Below, piece after piece: positions 1-7,146 of a stretch of 56,389 bases of DNA. Source of the DNA: an uncultured Oscillospiraceae bacterium. GTDB taxonomy: Bacteria > Bacillota > Clostridia > Oscillospirales > Ruminococcaceae. The notes under the pieces are model-generated. The model worked only from the letters and a program-made list of their open reading frames with translations, did no database searches and was not told the origin of the DNA. The stretch's first letter is position 1. Each line of letters begins with the position of its first letter. The stretch is from assembly GCA_958448395.1 (NCBI GenBank), contig CAUDDP010000006.1, positions 1 to 56,389 of the forward strand, read 5' to 3'. The position numbers and the translations under genes are program-made.

Positions 1-148
1 ACGATACAGAATGTAGAAATTTAGAGTGATTTGGCTGCAAATTTAGATACGGAAACAGGGCGGACAGCGGACACAGGCAGAGAGCAAAGCGATTCTGCCG
101 GCAGAGTTTGTGATTGGCAACGGTAGAATGCATTCTCATCGAACTTAC
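1..148 (-). repeat. Dispersed intergenic repeat, copy R1 (truncated by window start)
   Basis: Read on the minus strand, this stretch matches the repeat that starts at 56237 almost base for base, including the terminal sequence at 134-148 (minus strand GTAAGTTCGATGAGA) and the palindrome GAATGCATTC just inside it. The copy runs off the window start at the same internal point where the copy at the other end runs off. It carries no gene. It belongs to the family described at 44705-44973. Confidence 0.85.
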
Positions 149-211
149 ATTCCTTCAGAATGCCTCTGCACAATCCTAAAATCGTTTCTTAATCCCCCAT
201 TCTCTAAACAA

Positions 212-252
212 AACACCGTTCCAGCCATCCTATGCTGCAACGGTGTTCTTTT
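212..252. terminator. Hairpin, likely terminator
   Basis: Nine-base arms AACACCGTT (212-220) and AACGGTGTT (239-247) form a stem with an 18-base loop, followed by CTTTTGT on the plus strand and flanked by an A-rich stretch on the other side. It could end transcription from outside the window. No gene is visible between it and the window start. Confidence 0.55.
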
Positions 253-286
253 GTGCCTGTTTTTAGAATAGAAAATCAACTAATCC

Positions 287-330
287 CCGAAAAAGAAAAG
301 CGGAAGAAACCATTTTGTTTCTTCCGCTTT
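287..330 (-). terminator. Terminator of tRNA-Lys
   Basis: Arms AAAGCGGAAGAAA (297-309) and TTTCTTCCGCTTT (318-330) pair perfectly. On the minus strand the stem is followed by a T-rich tract (TCTTTTTC). It lies directly downstream of the minus-strand tRNA-Lys. Confidence 0.85.
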
Positions 331-334
331 GTTG

Positions 335-410
335 TGGTGAGATATGAGGGATTTGAACCCTCGACCCTACGCTTAAAAGGCGTATGCTCTGCCAACTGAG
401 CTAATATCTC
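335..410 (-). tRNA. tRNA-Lys(TTT)
   Basis: The minus strand folds as a complete cloverleaf: acceptor GAGATAT/ATATCTC, D arm with AGTTGGCA, anticodon loop CTTTTAA (anticodon TTT, Lys), five-base anticodon and T stems, T loop TTCAAAT, discriminator A and encoded CCA (335-337). It has its own promoter and a terminator, so it is a single-gene unit. Confidence 0.96.
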
Positions 411-426
411 ATCAGCCAACTACTAT

Positions 427-455
427 AGTATACCACAAACAAAACGGTTTGTCAA
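427..455 (-). promoter_or_regulatory. Promoter of tRNA-Lys
   Basis: Minus strand TTGACA (450-455) and TATACT (427-432) with a 17 bp spacer, about 17 bases before the mature tRNA 5' end. Confidence 0.85.
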
Positions 456-547
456 CCCCTTTTTTCAAATTTTTTTCTTTGAGTTATAATTTTTTTTTAT
501 AGTTCCATATTTATTTCTGATGAAGCCAAAAAGTAAGAATTTTACTG

Positions 548-576
548 TTGACACCGGTACCAATTTTTTGTATAAT
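548..576 (+). promoter_or_regulatory. Promoter of the AbrB-like gene
   Basis: Consensus TTGACA (548-553), 17 bp spacer, TATAAT (571-576), followed by AAAGGAGG at 594-601. The -10 overlaps a small inverted repeat (ATAAT-GGGT-ATTAT), which could be an autoregulatory operator; that is inference. Confidence 0.85.
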
Positions 577-608
577 GGGTATTATCCAATGGAAAAGGAG
601 GTTATATC

Positions 609-854
609 ATGAAAGATTCTGGCATTATGCGTCGGGTTGACAGCCTCGGTCGCTTTGTTCTGCCAAAGGAACTGAGACGGCAGCTGCAAATCGATTGCAA
701 TGATTACCTGCAAATTTATACAGAAGGTACCAAGATCATCATTCAAAAGGCACAGAGCTCATGTGCACTGTGTAATAAAACGGAAGATTTAATTGATTTT
801 AATGATAAAAAAGTCTGCCGTTCTTGTGTAAAATTGATTAAGGATTACCTTTAA
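609..854 (+). CDS. AbrB/SpoVT-type transition-state regulator with C-terminal zinc ribbon
   Basis: An 81-residue DNA-binding protein. Residues 5-50 fit the swapped-hairpin AbrB/SpoVT fold: RRVDSLGRFVLPKELRRQL is the typical start of this family, which usually binds DNA as a dimer or tetramer at promoters during growth transitions. The C-terminal part has two CxxC pairs (CALC and CRSC, about residues 52-75) that should bind one zinc. The gene stands alone, with a consensus promoter, a strong Shine-Dalgarno 8 bases before ATG, and a terminator after it. Its target genes cannot be told from the sequence. Confidence 0.88.
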   Translation: MKDSGIMRRVDSLGRFVLPKELRRQLQIDCNDYLQIYTEGTKIIIQKAQSSCALCNKTEDLIDFNDKKVCRSCVKLIKDYL

Positions 855-862
855 ACCGAACA

Positions 863-899
863 AAAAAGTTGCCTGAGACGCACAGGCAACTTTTTTTTA
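863..899 (+). terminator. Terminator of the AbrB-like gene
   Basis: GTTGCCTG and CAGGCAAC arms with a seven-base loop, followed by eight T. It is preceded by an A run, so it may act in both directions. Confidence 0.92.
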
Positions 900-927
900 T
901 TTTCTGCAATTTTTTTTGAAAAAACGC

Positions 928-956
928 TTGACAAATCCCAAAAGGTGTGATATAAT
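928..956 (+). promoter_or_regulatory. Promoter of the tRNA-Arg/tRNA-Leu unit
   Basis: Perfect TTGACA (928-933), 17 bp spacer, TATAAT (951-956), 22 bases before the tRNA-Arg 5' end. Confidence 0.88.
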
Positions 957-978
957 AAATAACGTTGTGAGACACGAT

Positions 979-1055
979 GTGCCTATAGCTCAGCTGGATA
1001 GAGTGACTGGCTACGAACCAGTAGGTCGGGGGTTCGAATCCCTCTAGGCACGCCA
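979..1055 (+). tRNA. tRNA-Arg(ACG)
   Basis: Complete cloverleaf: acceptor GTGCCTA/TAGGCAC, anticodon loop CTACGAA (anticodon ACG), T loop TTCGAAT, discriminator G and encoded CCA. It is 42 bases upstream of tRNA-Leu and probably co-transcribed with it. Confidence 0.96.
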
Positions 1056-1097
1056 CAACTTTTAAACTACTCAATGTGTGATACCATAAAGTCATGA

Positions 1098-1183
1098 GCC
1101 GATGTGTCGGAATGGCAGACGAGGCAGACTCAAAATCTGTTGTAGGCAACTACGTGTGGGTTCAAGTCCCACCATCGGCACCA
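1098..1183 (+). tRNA. tRNA-Leu(CAA)
   Basis: Class II tRNA with a long variable arm. Acceptor GCCGATG/CATCGGC, anticodon loop CTCAAAA (anticodon CAA), T loop TTCAAGT, encoded CCA. It shares the promoter at 928-956 and ends at the terminator at 1184. Confidence 0.95.
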
Positions 1184-1217
1184 AACACCTTTGCAAAATT
1201 GCAAAGGTGTTTTTTAT
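1184..1217 (+). terminator. Terminator of the tRNA-Arg/tRNA-Leu unit
   Basis: AACACCTTTGC and GCAAAGGTGTT pair over an AAAATT loop and run into a T tract. It starts directly after the CCA of tRNA-Leu. Confidence 0.92.
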
Positions 1218-1261
1218 TGCCCATTTTCAAACAAAAACAATTTCATCTAAACCGTTCATGC

Positions 1262-1290
1262 GTGACAAATGCAAAATAGTATGGTATAAT
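1262..1290 (+). promoter_or_regulatory. Promoter of the dnaD-dnaC unit
   Basis: GTGACA (1262-1267), 17 bp spacer, TATAAT (1285-1290), about 78 bases before the dnaD start. Confidence 0.72.
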
Positions 1291-1367
1291 AGGTGTATAC
1301 TTCTGCTTTAAGATTTCAAACCTACTGTCTGGTGCCCTGTGATATATGATGAAGGAGAGATGCAACT

Positions 1368-2360
1368 TTGCTAACCATTCAAAATCCTGCATGGCGTACC
1401 CTCTTCAGCGTGCCCAATGCCGTTGTAGATCAATATCTAAAACTCGCTACCCCCTCACAATTAAAGGTCTTGCTGTACCTGCTGCGGCACTGTCCAGATG
1501 CCATTGATACAGAAACCATTGGCAAACAAGTCGGATGCCTGCCGGAATTGGTGGAAGAAGCCATTCTCTTCTGGCAACAAACAGATTTATTATCCACTAT
1601 TCCTACACAGCCAGCAGCAGAACAACCTATTTCCCAGCCTGCTCCTTCCCCAAAAACAGAATCCAAGCCGCAAAAACCACAAACCGTTGCGGCGATACCA
1701 CGTACCAGTGCAGAGGTACAACTTCTGCCAGCTGAAATTGCAGAGGCAATTCAAAAGTCGGAATCTCTGCAAACCCTCTTCCGTATGGTAGAACAGCAAT
1801 TCGGGAAACCGCTCAATCACATGGAACAACGATCCCTGATCTGGCTGCACGATTATCTTGGCTTTCCAAGCGATATGATTTTGACGGTCATTACATACTG
1901 CCAATCCATTCAAAAAAGTAATATTACCTATGCAGAACGCATTTTAACAGACTGGTGGAATCAGGGCATTACAACCTTAAAGCAGGCACAGGATACTATT
2001 AAAGAAATGGAACAACGGCATAGCTATCAGAATCAGATTATGAAACTACTGGAAATGCATCGCAATCCAACACCAAAACAGCAGACCTATATTGATAATT
2101 GGCGACAAACAGCAATCCCACTGGATTTGATTCGCTATGCGTATGAAAAAACTGTGGAACAAACAGATAAGCTCTCTTTTCCCTATATTCAACGCATTCT
2201 GGAAGATTGGACAAAGGCTGGCTATCAGACACGCTCTGATGTGGATGCCAACGATAAGCCACCAGAAGTCGTCCGTACCCGCAAACAAAAAAAGAAGGAA
2301 ATCCCCGTCAGTGAAAATGCAGAGGCTTATCGATCCCTAATTTATAATCTTGATGAATGA
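1368..2360 (+). CDS. dnaD: DnaD-like primosome protein
   Basis: A 330-residue replication initiation/restart protein. Residues 1-75 form a winged-helix-like N-terminal domain (LATPSQLKVLLYLLRHCPD). A proline/glutamine-rich linker follows (about 78-112), then two copies of the DnaB_2/DnaD C-terminal domain (about 130-200 and 215-285), each ending in a pattern like ILxDWxxxGI/G. In Firmicutes such proteins help load the replicative helicase at origins or stalled forks. The start is TTG at 1368, ten bases after AAGGAG; the nearby ATG at 1360 is out of frame. The dnaC-like gene follows 14 bases downstream, so the two probably work together. Confidence 0.85.
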   Translation: MLTIQNPAWRTLFSVPNAVVDQYLKLATPSQLKVLLYLLRHCPDAIDTETIGKQVGCLPELVEEAILFWQQTDLLSTIPTQPAAEQPISQPAPSPKTESKPQKPQTVAAIPRTSAEVQLLPAEIAEAIQKSESLQTLFRMVEQQFGKPLNHMEQRSLIWLHDYLGFPSDMILTVITYCQSIQKSNITYAERILTDWWNQGITTLKQAQDTIKEMEQRHSYQNQIMKLLEMHRNPTPKQQTYIDNWRQTAIPLDLIRYAYEKTVEQTDKLSFPYIQRILEDWTKAGYQTRSDVDANDKPPEVVRTRKQKKKEIPVSENAEAYRSLIYNLDE

Positions 2361-2374
2361 CAAGGAGGGACAAC

Positions 2375-3379
2375 ATGAAAGAACAACATTTAAAAGAAGC
2401 TTTTTCTATTCTCTCTGCCAGACGAAATGATGCCCGCACGAAACAAGAAGCACATTTACAAGAGGTCAAACAAACCATTCCGGAAATCGTGGAAATTAAT
2501 CGGCAGCTTTTTCATACCAGTCAAGAGTTGATGCAAATCATTCGCTCTGGTAAGGATGTACAGGAACGTACAAAACGACTTGCTTTGCAAAACCAGCAAG
2601 GACAGAAAATGATTCGGCAGCTGCTTACGATGCATGGATACCCAGAAAACTATCTGGATATTGTCTATCAATGTCCCCACTGTAATGATACGGGTTACAC
2701 CAATGGTACCTATTGTAATTGTCTTCTTTCCCTTGCTGGAAAACTTGCCACAAAAGAACTAAATCAGACTGCACAAGTACAGCTCTGCCGTTTTGAAACA
2801 TTTTCTTTGGAATATTACAGAGGACAAAAAACAGAAAAAGGATCAGACTGTTATCAGGCAATGGAAAAGATTTTTCGGTACTGTAAGGATTATGCATCTC
2901 ATTTTAATAAAAATTCGCCCAGTATTCTCATGTTTGGAAAAACAGGACGAGGCAAGACCCATCTTTCCCTTGCCATTGCCTCCGTTGTATTAGAACATGG
3001 CTACAGTGTGCTCTATGATTCTGTCATCAACTTTCTTCGACGGATTGAACAGGAACACTTTGGAAAAGAAAAAAGTGATATTGATACGATGGAACTTCTG
3101 CTTACTTGTGATCTGCTCATTCTGGACGATCTCGGTACAGAATTTGACTCCCCGTTTTACCAGTCCACTATTTATAATCTCATTAACACTCGTATGAACC
3201 GCTCTCTTCCAACGATTATCAGCACCAATCTGGACTATAATGGTATTTCCCATCGATACGAAGAACGAATCACCTCTCGTATTTTTGCGACTTATTTCAA
3301 CCTATATTTTGTCGGACAGGATGTCCGTATTTTAAAAGCACAAAATGCGAAAAAGCAGGAGATCGAAAAACGTTTTTAA
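2375..3379 (+). CDS. dnaC: Helicase loader, DnaC/DnaI-like AAA+ ATPase
   Basis: A 334-residue AAA+ protein. An N-terminal helical region leads to a cysteine cluster CPHCNDTGY...CNC (about residues 100-116), usual in the clostridial DnaC/DnaI form. The ATPase domain has Walker A FGKTGRGKTHL (about 187-197), Walker B LLILDDLGTE and a sensor segment TIISTNLD. It would load the DnaB-type helicase (encoded here at 12014-13360) together with DnaD. The start chosen is ATG 2375, behind AAGGAGGG; an in-frame ATG at 2357 overlaps the dnaD stop but has no ribosome site. Confidence 0.88.
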   Translation: MKEQHLKEAFSILSARRNDARTKQEAHLQEVKQTIPEIVEINRQLFHTSQELMQIIRSGKDVQERTKRLALQNQQGQKMIRQLLTMHGYPENYLDIVYQCPHCNDTGYTNGTYCNCLLSLAGKLATKELNQTAQVQLCRFETFSLEYYRGQKTEKGSDCYQAMEKIFRYCKDYASHFNKNSPSILMFGKTGRGKTHLSLAIASVVLEHGYSVLYDSVINFLRRIEQEHFGKEKSDIDTMELLLTCDLLILDDLGTEFDSPFYQSTIYNLINTRMNRSLPTIISTNLDYNGISHRYEERITSRIFATYFNLYFVGQDVRILKAQNAKKQEIEKRF

Positions 3380-3411
3380 CACTTTCTTCTGCGGAAAATC
3401 CAAAAGTCTAT

Positions 3412-3440
3412 TTGACATTTTTCAAAATTTATGTTAAAAT
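3412..3440 (+). promoter_or_regulatory. Promoter of the zinc-ribbon DUF4190 gene
   Basis: TTGACA (3412-3417), 17 bp AT-rich spacer, TAAAAT (3435-3440), 40 bases before the ATG. Confidence 0.75.
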
Positions 3441-3479
3441 AAATAACAATCTTACTTCCATTTGAAAGGAGTTTTTCTC

Positions 3480-4289
3480 ATGCCTTTTTGCGGAAACTGT
3501 GGTCATCCTTTAAAAGAAACCGATTTTATCTGCCCCATCTGCGGTGCAGAACAACCAAATGCAGGTATCCCTACACCAGACACTGTTCCAACACCGGAGG
3601 AAACCATTCCATCCATTTCAGAGGAAACCATTCCATCCATTCCAGATGAAATCCCAACAACGGAGACATCTTCTGAAGCAAATGCAGCATCAACAGATAC
3701 ATCATCCCAAACATCGTATACACCACCTGTTACATCAGAGCAGCCCTCTTACAACGAACCCCCGTCATATAATTCGACTCCAAATGAAATTCCGCCACAG
3801 CAGTCCTCTTATGATTCCAGTACTGCCCATAACGATGCTGAGCAAAATAACGCTTATGACACCAACTCTGCCTATCAATCATATCAAAACAATTACAATC
3901 CAATTCCGCCTACCTATCAGGGTAGTTCCTACAGCACACCCAATACACCGCTCACCAATAACAGTAACGGCTTCGGTGTGGCTGCATTGGTGTTGGGCAT
4001 CTGTTCCATTGCTATTTGCTGCTGTTATGGATTCGGTTTGATTCCAGCCATCATTGGTCTAATCCTTGGCATTGTACAAAACAAGAAATATTCCAACGGT
4101 ATTGCAGTTGCTGGTATCGTTCTCTCTATTATCGGTATTCTTCTAAATGCAGTATGGCTGATTTACATGATTCTCATCATTTCTGCCAGCGACAATGGCG
4201 TTTGGGATCAATTTTTTGAGGAGTTCTCAAGAGAGTTTTCTGATGAACTCTCCGAGAGTTACGACTACTACAATAACTCCACACTTTAA
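3480..4289 (+). CDS. Zinc-ribbon, disordered-linker, DUF4190 membrane protein
   Basis: A 269-residue protein in three parts. Residues 1-26 are a zinc ribbon with two CxxC pairs (CGNC, CPIC). About residues 30-155 are a low-complexity linker rich in P, S, T, Y and N, including a near-repeat of EETIPSI. The C-terminal part has two hydrophobic helices around a KYSNG turn, the pattern of DUF4190. Such proteins are common in Clostridia and their role is unknown. ATG 3480 was chosen because GAAAGGAG lies eight bases upstream; the in-frame TTG at 3462 sits before that site. It has its own promoter. Confidence 0.78.
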   Translation: MPFCGNCGHPLKETDFICPICGAEQPNAGIPTPDTVPTPEETIPSISEETIPSIPDEIPTTETSSEANAASTDTSSQTSYTPPVTSEQPSYNEPPSYNSTPNEIPPQQSSYDSSTAHNDAEQNNAYDTNSAYQSYQNNYNPIPPTYQGSSYSTPNTPLTNNSNGFGVAALVLGICSIAICCCYGFGLIPAIIGLILGIVQNKKYSNGIAVAGIVLSIIGILLNAVWLIYMILIISASDNGVWDQFFEEFSREFSDELSESYDYYNNSTL

Positions 4290-4338
4290 CTCTTTAAAAT
4301 GACTAACCTTTTCTGTCTTGTAAGTACATAAGCATCAT

Positions 4339-4397
4339 GCAGTCCCATGTCCTGCACGCAGATTCATGCGGAGGATATGCGGGCTGTATTTTTATAT
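4339..4397 (+). terminator. Long imperfect hairpin before lgt (terminator or attenuator)
   Basis: GCAGTCCCATGTCC (from 4339) pairs imperfectly with GGAGGATATGCGGGCTGT (to 4387) around an inner CGCA/TGCG hairpin, then ATTTTTATAT. It probably ends the DUF4190 transcript. It lies only 12-20 bases before the lgt ribosome site, so it could also control lgt. Confidence 0.5.
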
Positions 4398-4408
4398 AAG
4401 GAGTTTGT

Positions 4409-5197
4409 ATGTATCCAATTCTCTCTGTATTTGGACTTTCTCTCGGCACTTATGGCATCTGCTGTGTCCTTGGGGCGATGTTTGCCATTTTGCTTGCTCT
4501 GTACAATGCAAAACGTATTCAGCTTTCCCGTGCTTCCATGCTGGAAGCGTGTGTATTTATCTTATTTGGCGGCTTATTTGGGGCAAAACTGCTCTATCTG
4601 CTTGTCTCCTGCACAGATATCCACCAAATGTTTCAAACCTATGGCATAACATGGGATACCGTTTCCAGCATTTTAGAAGGCGGTTTTGTCTTTTATGGTG
4701 GTCTACTCGGCGGTTTGGCTGTACTGGCAGTCTATACGCATAGGCAGCAACAGCCAATGCAACGCTATCTAATTTGTATTGCACCAGCTGTACCGCTTGC
4801 CCATGCCTTTGGCCGAATTGGCTGCTTTTTTGCTGGCTGCTGTTATGGAATTCCGTTTGATCCGCCGATTGGCATTTGTCTCAAAAATGCCATCAGCGAT
4901 GCCCCAAAAGACATACCATTGTTTCCTGTACAGCTATTGGAGAGCGGACTGAATCTCATACTAGCTCTCATGCTGCAAATCTGCTTCCGGAAGCTACAGA
5001 AGAAGGAACACGTGATTCCATTTTATTTATTGGCCTATGCCATCATTCGTATGGTGACAGAGCAGTTCCGCTATGATACCGAACGTGGCATCTGGCTGAG
5101 ACTTTCTACTTCAGAATGGATCAGCATTGGGATATTCCTATGCGGACTGGTAATCTTATTTCTACAAAAACACAACGATTCAAAGCAGACAGCGTAG
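4409..5197 (+). CDS. lgt: Prolipoprotein diacylglyceryl transferase
   Basis: A 262-residue polytopic membrane enzyme that moves diacylglycerol from phosphatidylglycerol to the lipobox cysteine of prolipoproteins. The Lgt signature HAFGRIGCFFAGCCYG is at about residues 132-147, with the conserved His, Arg and Gly residues, and seven hydrophobic segments fit the family. TAAGGAG lies six bases before ATG. The last codons and the TAG stop fall inside a dispersed repeat (5184-5249), so the extreme C-terminus may have been reshaped by it. The convergent symporter gene follows. Confidence 0.93.
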   Translation: MYPILSVFGLSLGTYGICCVLGAMFAILLALYNAKRIQLSRASMLEACVFILFGGLFGAKLLYLLVSCTDIHQMFQTYGITWDTVSSILEGGFVFYGGLLGGLAVLAVYTHRQQQPMQRYLICIAPAVPLAHAFGRIGCFFAGCCYGIPFDPPIGICLKNAISDAPKDIPLFPVQLLESGLNLILALMLQICFRKLQKKEHVIPFYLLAYAIIRMVTEQFRYDTERGIWLRLSTSEWISIGIFLCGLVILFLQKHNDSKQTA

Positions 5198-5249
5198 CGA
5201 TTCTGCCAGCGGGGATGAGACCGTTATCCGTGGGGGAAAATACAAAAAT
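5184..5249 (-). repeat. Dispersed intergenic repeat, copy R2 (fragment)
   Basis: On the minus strand this reads TTTTTGTATTTTCCCCCACG, then a GATAACGGTCTCATCCCCGC-type core, then CGCTACGCTGTCTGC. It matches the left part of the copies at 22251 and 55477 and lacks their right part. It lies between the convergent lgt and alsT genes and contributes the last lgt codons and stop. Confidence 0.75.
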
Positions 5250-5265
5250 AGATTTGCATATCTTC

Positions 5266-6531
5266 TCACGATTTCATATATTTTTTGCGAAACAGCAGTA
5301 ATATTCCCAACAAATTCGGCACTGCCATCAAACCGTTTGCAATATCCGAAAGCGTCCAGACAGTTGACAACTCCAGCACTGCTCCTAACCCTGCTGCCAA
5401 ACAGTACACCCACCGATACCCTATCACACAGCGTGTACCACCAAGATACCGCACAGCTACTTCTCCACAGCAGCACCAACCCAACAACGTTGCCAGTGCA
5501 AATAAGGCAATCATCCAAGAAACTGCGGTTTCTGCAAATGTTCCGAACACACTGGAAAAGGCAGCTGTAATCCCTTGTATGCTGCTCATTTCCTCTGTTC
5601 CAGTACAAAGCAGCACCAAAGCTGTCAGTGTACAACAAACCATGGTATCCAAAAACACTTCCACCATACTCCACATGCCCTGCTGTCCGGTAACAGCATC
5701 CGATGTATGACTATGTATCATAGCACTGCTGCCAAGTCCTGCTTCATTGGAAAAAACACCATGCCGTAATCCAACTGCAATGACTGTTCCCAGTGTACCG
5801 CCCCCAACAGCTTCCGGATGCCAAGCTCCTTGAAAAATCTGACTGACTGCATGTGGCAACTGCATACGATTCTGAAACAAAACCAAAATTGCTGCAAATA
5901 AGTAAAATCCAGATAGAAGCGGCATGAGAAATTGCGTCACGCTGCCAATTGTACGCATACCACCCAATACCGTACACAGTAATAGAATGGTTAAAACAAC
6001 CCCAGTCCAGCTGACTGGGATATGACAGCCATTTTCCAACGCACTTGCCGCCGCACTGCTTTGTGTCATATTCCCCATTCCCAAAGAAGCCAGTACACAA
6101 AACACTGCATACGCTCCCGCAAGAAACCTACTGTGTAAACCATTCTGTAAATAAGCAAGTGCACCAACCGCCCTGTCATCCCCTACAGAACGAAAACGAA
6201 CGGCAAGTAGATTTTCTGCATACGTTAACATCATGCCAAGAAAAGCCGATACCCACATCCAGAAGACAGCACCTGCACCGCCAGCAGCAAGTGCTGCTGC
6301 AACACCAACAATGTTTCCGGTTCCCATGGCAGCCGCAAGAGCAGCAGAACAGGTTTTCCATTGTGCTGCACCATCTTTCCCCCGGAACAGCCTGCCGAAT
6401 GTACTGCGTAAAATAGTCGGGATCCCAAAAATCTGAAAAAATCCAGTACGAATGCTGACGACCAAACCCGTCCCCAGCAGCAGCACCAGCAAACCGCTGC
6501 CCCAAATATACTGATTGATTTGTTCGAGCAT
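5266..6531 (-). CDS. alsT: Sodium:alanine/glycine symporter family (AGCS) transporter
   Basis: A 421-residue integral membrane protein of the alanine-or-glycine:cation symporter family, which imports small neutral amino acids with sodium. Family landmarks include AMGTGNIVGVAAALAAGG near residue 90 and the following GAVFWMWVSAFLGMMLTYAE, then GVFSNEAGLGSSAMIH around residue 265. About ten hydrophobic helices are seen. GGAGG lies eight bases before the start. Some relatives are near 460 residues, so this one is slightly short at the C-terminus. Substrate choice between alanine, glycine and glutamine cannot be told from sequence. Confidence 0.9.
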   Translation of the reverse strand: MLEQINQYIWGSGLLVLLLGTGLVVSIRTGFFQIFGIPTILRSTFGRLFRGKDGAAQWKTCSAALAAAMGTGNIVGVAAALAAGGAGAVFWMWVSAFLGMMLTYAENLLAVRFRSVGDDRAVGALAYLQNGLHSRFLAGAYAVFCVLASLGMGNMTQSSAAASALENGCHIPVSWTGVVLTILLLCTVLGGMRTIGSVTQFLMPLLSGFYLFAAILVLFQNRMQLPHAVSQIFQGAWHPEAVGGGTLGTVIAVGLRHGVFSNEAGLGSSAMIHSHTSDAVTGQQGMWSMVEVFLDTMVCCTLTALVLLCTGTEEMSSIQGITAAFSSVFGTFAETAVSWMIALFALATLLGWCCCGEVAVRYLGGTRCVIGYRWVYCLAAGLGAVLELSTVWTLSDIANGLMAVPNLLGILLLFRKKYMKS

Positions 6532-6583
6532 TGCATTTCCTCCATATTTTCATAAAATCGACAGTCCTGTCGCAAACAAGTGC

Positions 6584-6611
6584 TTGACGATATGGCTAAA
6601 ATGGTTATAAT
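6584..6611 (+). promoter_or_regulatory. Promoter of the PH-domain gene pair
   Basis: TTGACG (6584-6589), 16 bp spacer, TATAAT (6606-6611), 55 bases before the first PH-domain gene. Divergent alsT starts at 6531. Confidence 0.7.
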
Positions 6612-6666
6612 AATATTATACACTTGTTTCATTTTCTATGCTTTATTTCACGAATGGGAGGCTATC

Positions 6667-7146
6667 ATGACGCACACACAAAAAGAATATCGCCCTGACC
6701 CGCATGCAAAATATGTACTACAGCTCATCTGTCTACCACTATCACTGATTCTGATTGCTGCCATTCGCTATGTACTAATGATTGTGCCGGTTCAAATTGT
6801 CAATGGTATCTGTCTCCTTCTCCTGCTGGCAGCACTCACTTGTATTTTCATTCTGTTGCCGCTTTGGTTTCGTAATACCAGCTACACCATTACAGAACAG
6901 GATATCATTTCTGTGACAGGCATTTTCATTCATCGAGAAAAGCGGATGCGATTGCGTGCACTGCAATGCAGCACCATTATTCAGGCACCATTCTGTCAAT
7001 ACACTGGCATGATCTTTTTGCCACTGCACGCATACGGTGGTACCATGCTGCTTCTCTTTCTGAAAAAAAAGGATGCCGCAGAGCTTTGTATTCGATTTGC
7101 CGACCTATTTTACCCCGCTACACAGGAGGAAACACATGCTCCATGA
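6667..7146 (+). CDS. Bacterial PH-domain membrane protein (YdbS-like)
   Basis: A 159-residue protein with two N-terminal membrane helices (about residues 18-70) and a bPH_2 domain after them: YTITEQDIISVTGIFIHREKR is the usual opening strand pattern. YdbS/YdbT pairs in Bacillus lie in the membrane and have been linked to protection against certain peptide toxins; whether that holds here is inference. ATG 6667 follows GGGAGG by five bases, and longer in-frame readings run into the promoter. The stop overlaps the start of the next gene by 11 bases, which suggests coupled translation. Confidence 0.8.
   Translation: MTHTQKEYRPDPHAKYVLQLICLPLSLILIAAIRYVLMIVPVQIVNGICLLLLLAALTCIFILLPLWFRNTSYTITEQDIISVTGIFIHREKRMRLRALQCSTIIQAPFCQYTGMIFLPLHAYGGTMLLLFLKKKDAAELCIRFADLFYPATQEETHAP

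Noticed and set aside
838..1149. Antisense reading frame over tRNA-Arg and tRNA-Leu
   Set aside because: It lies on top of two certain tRNA genes, with no ribosome site.
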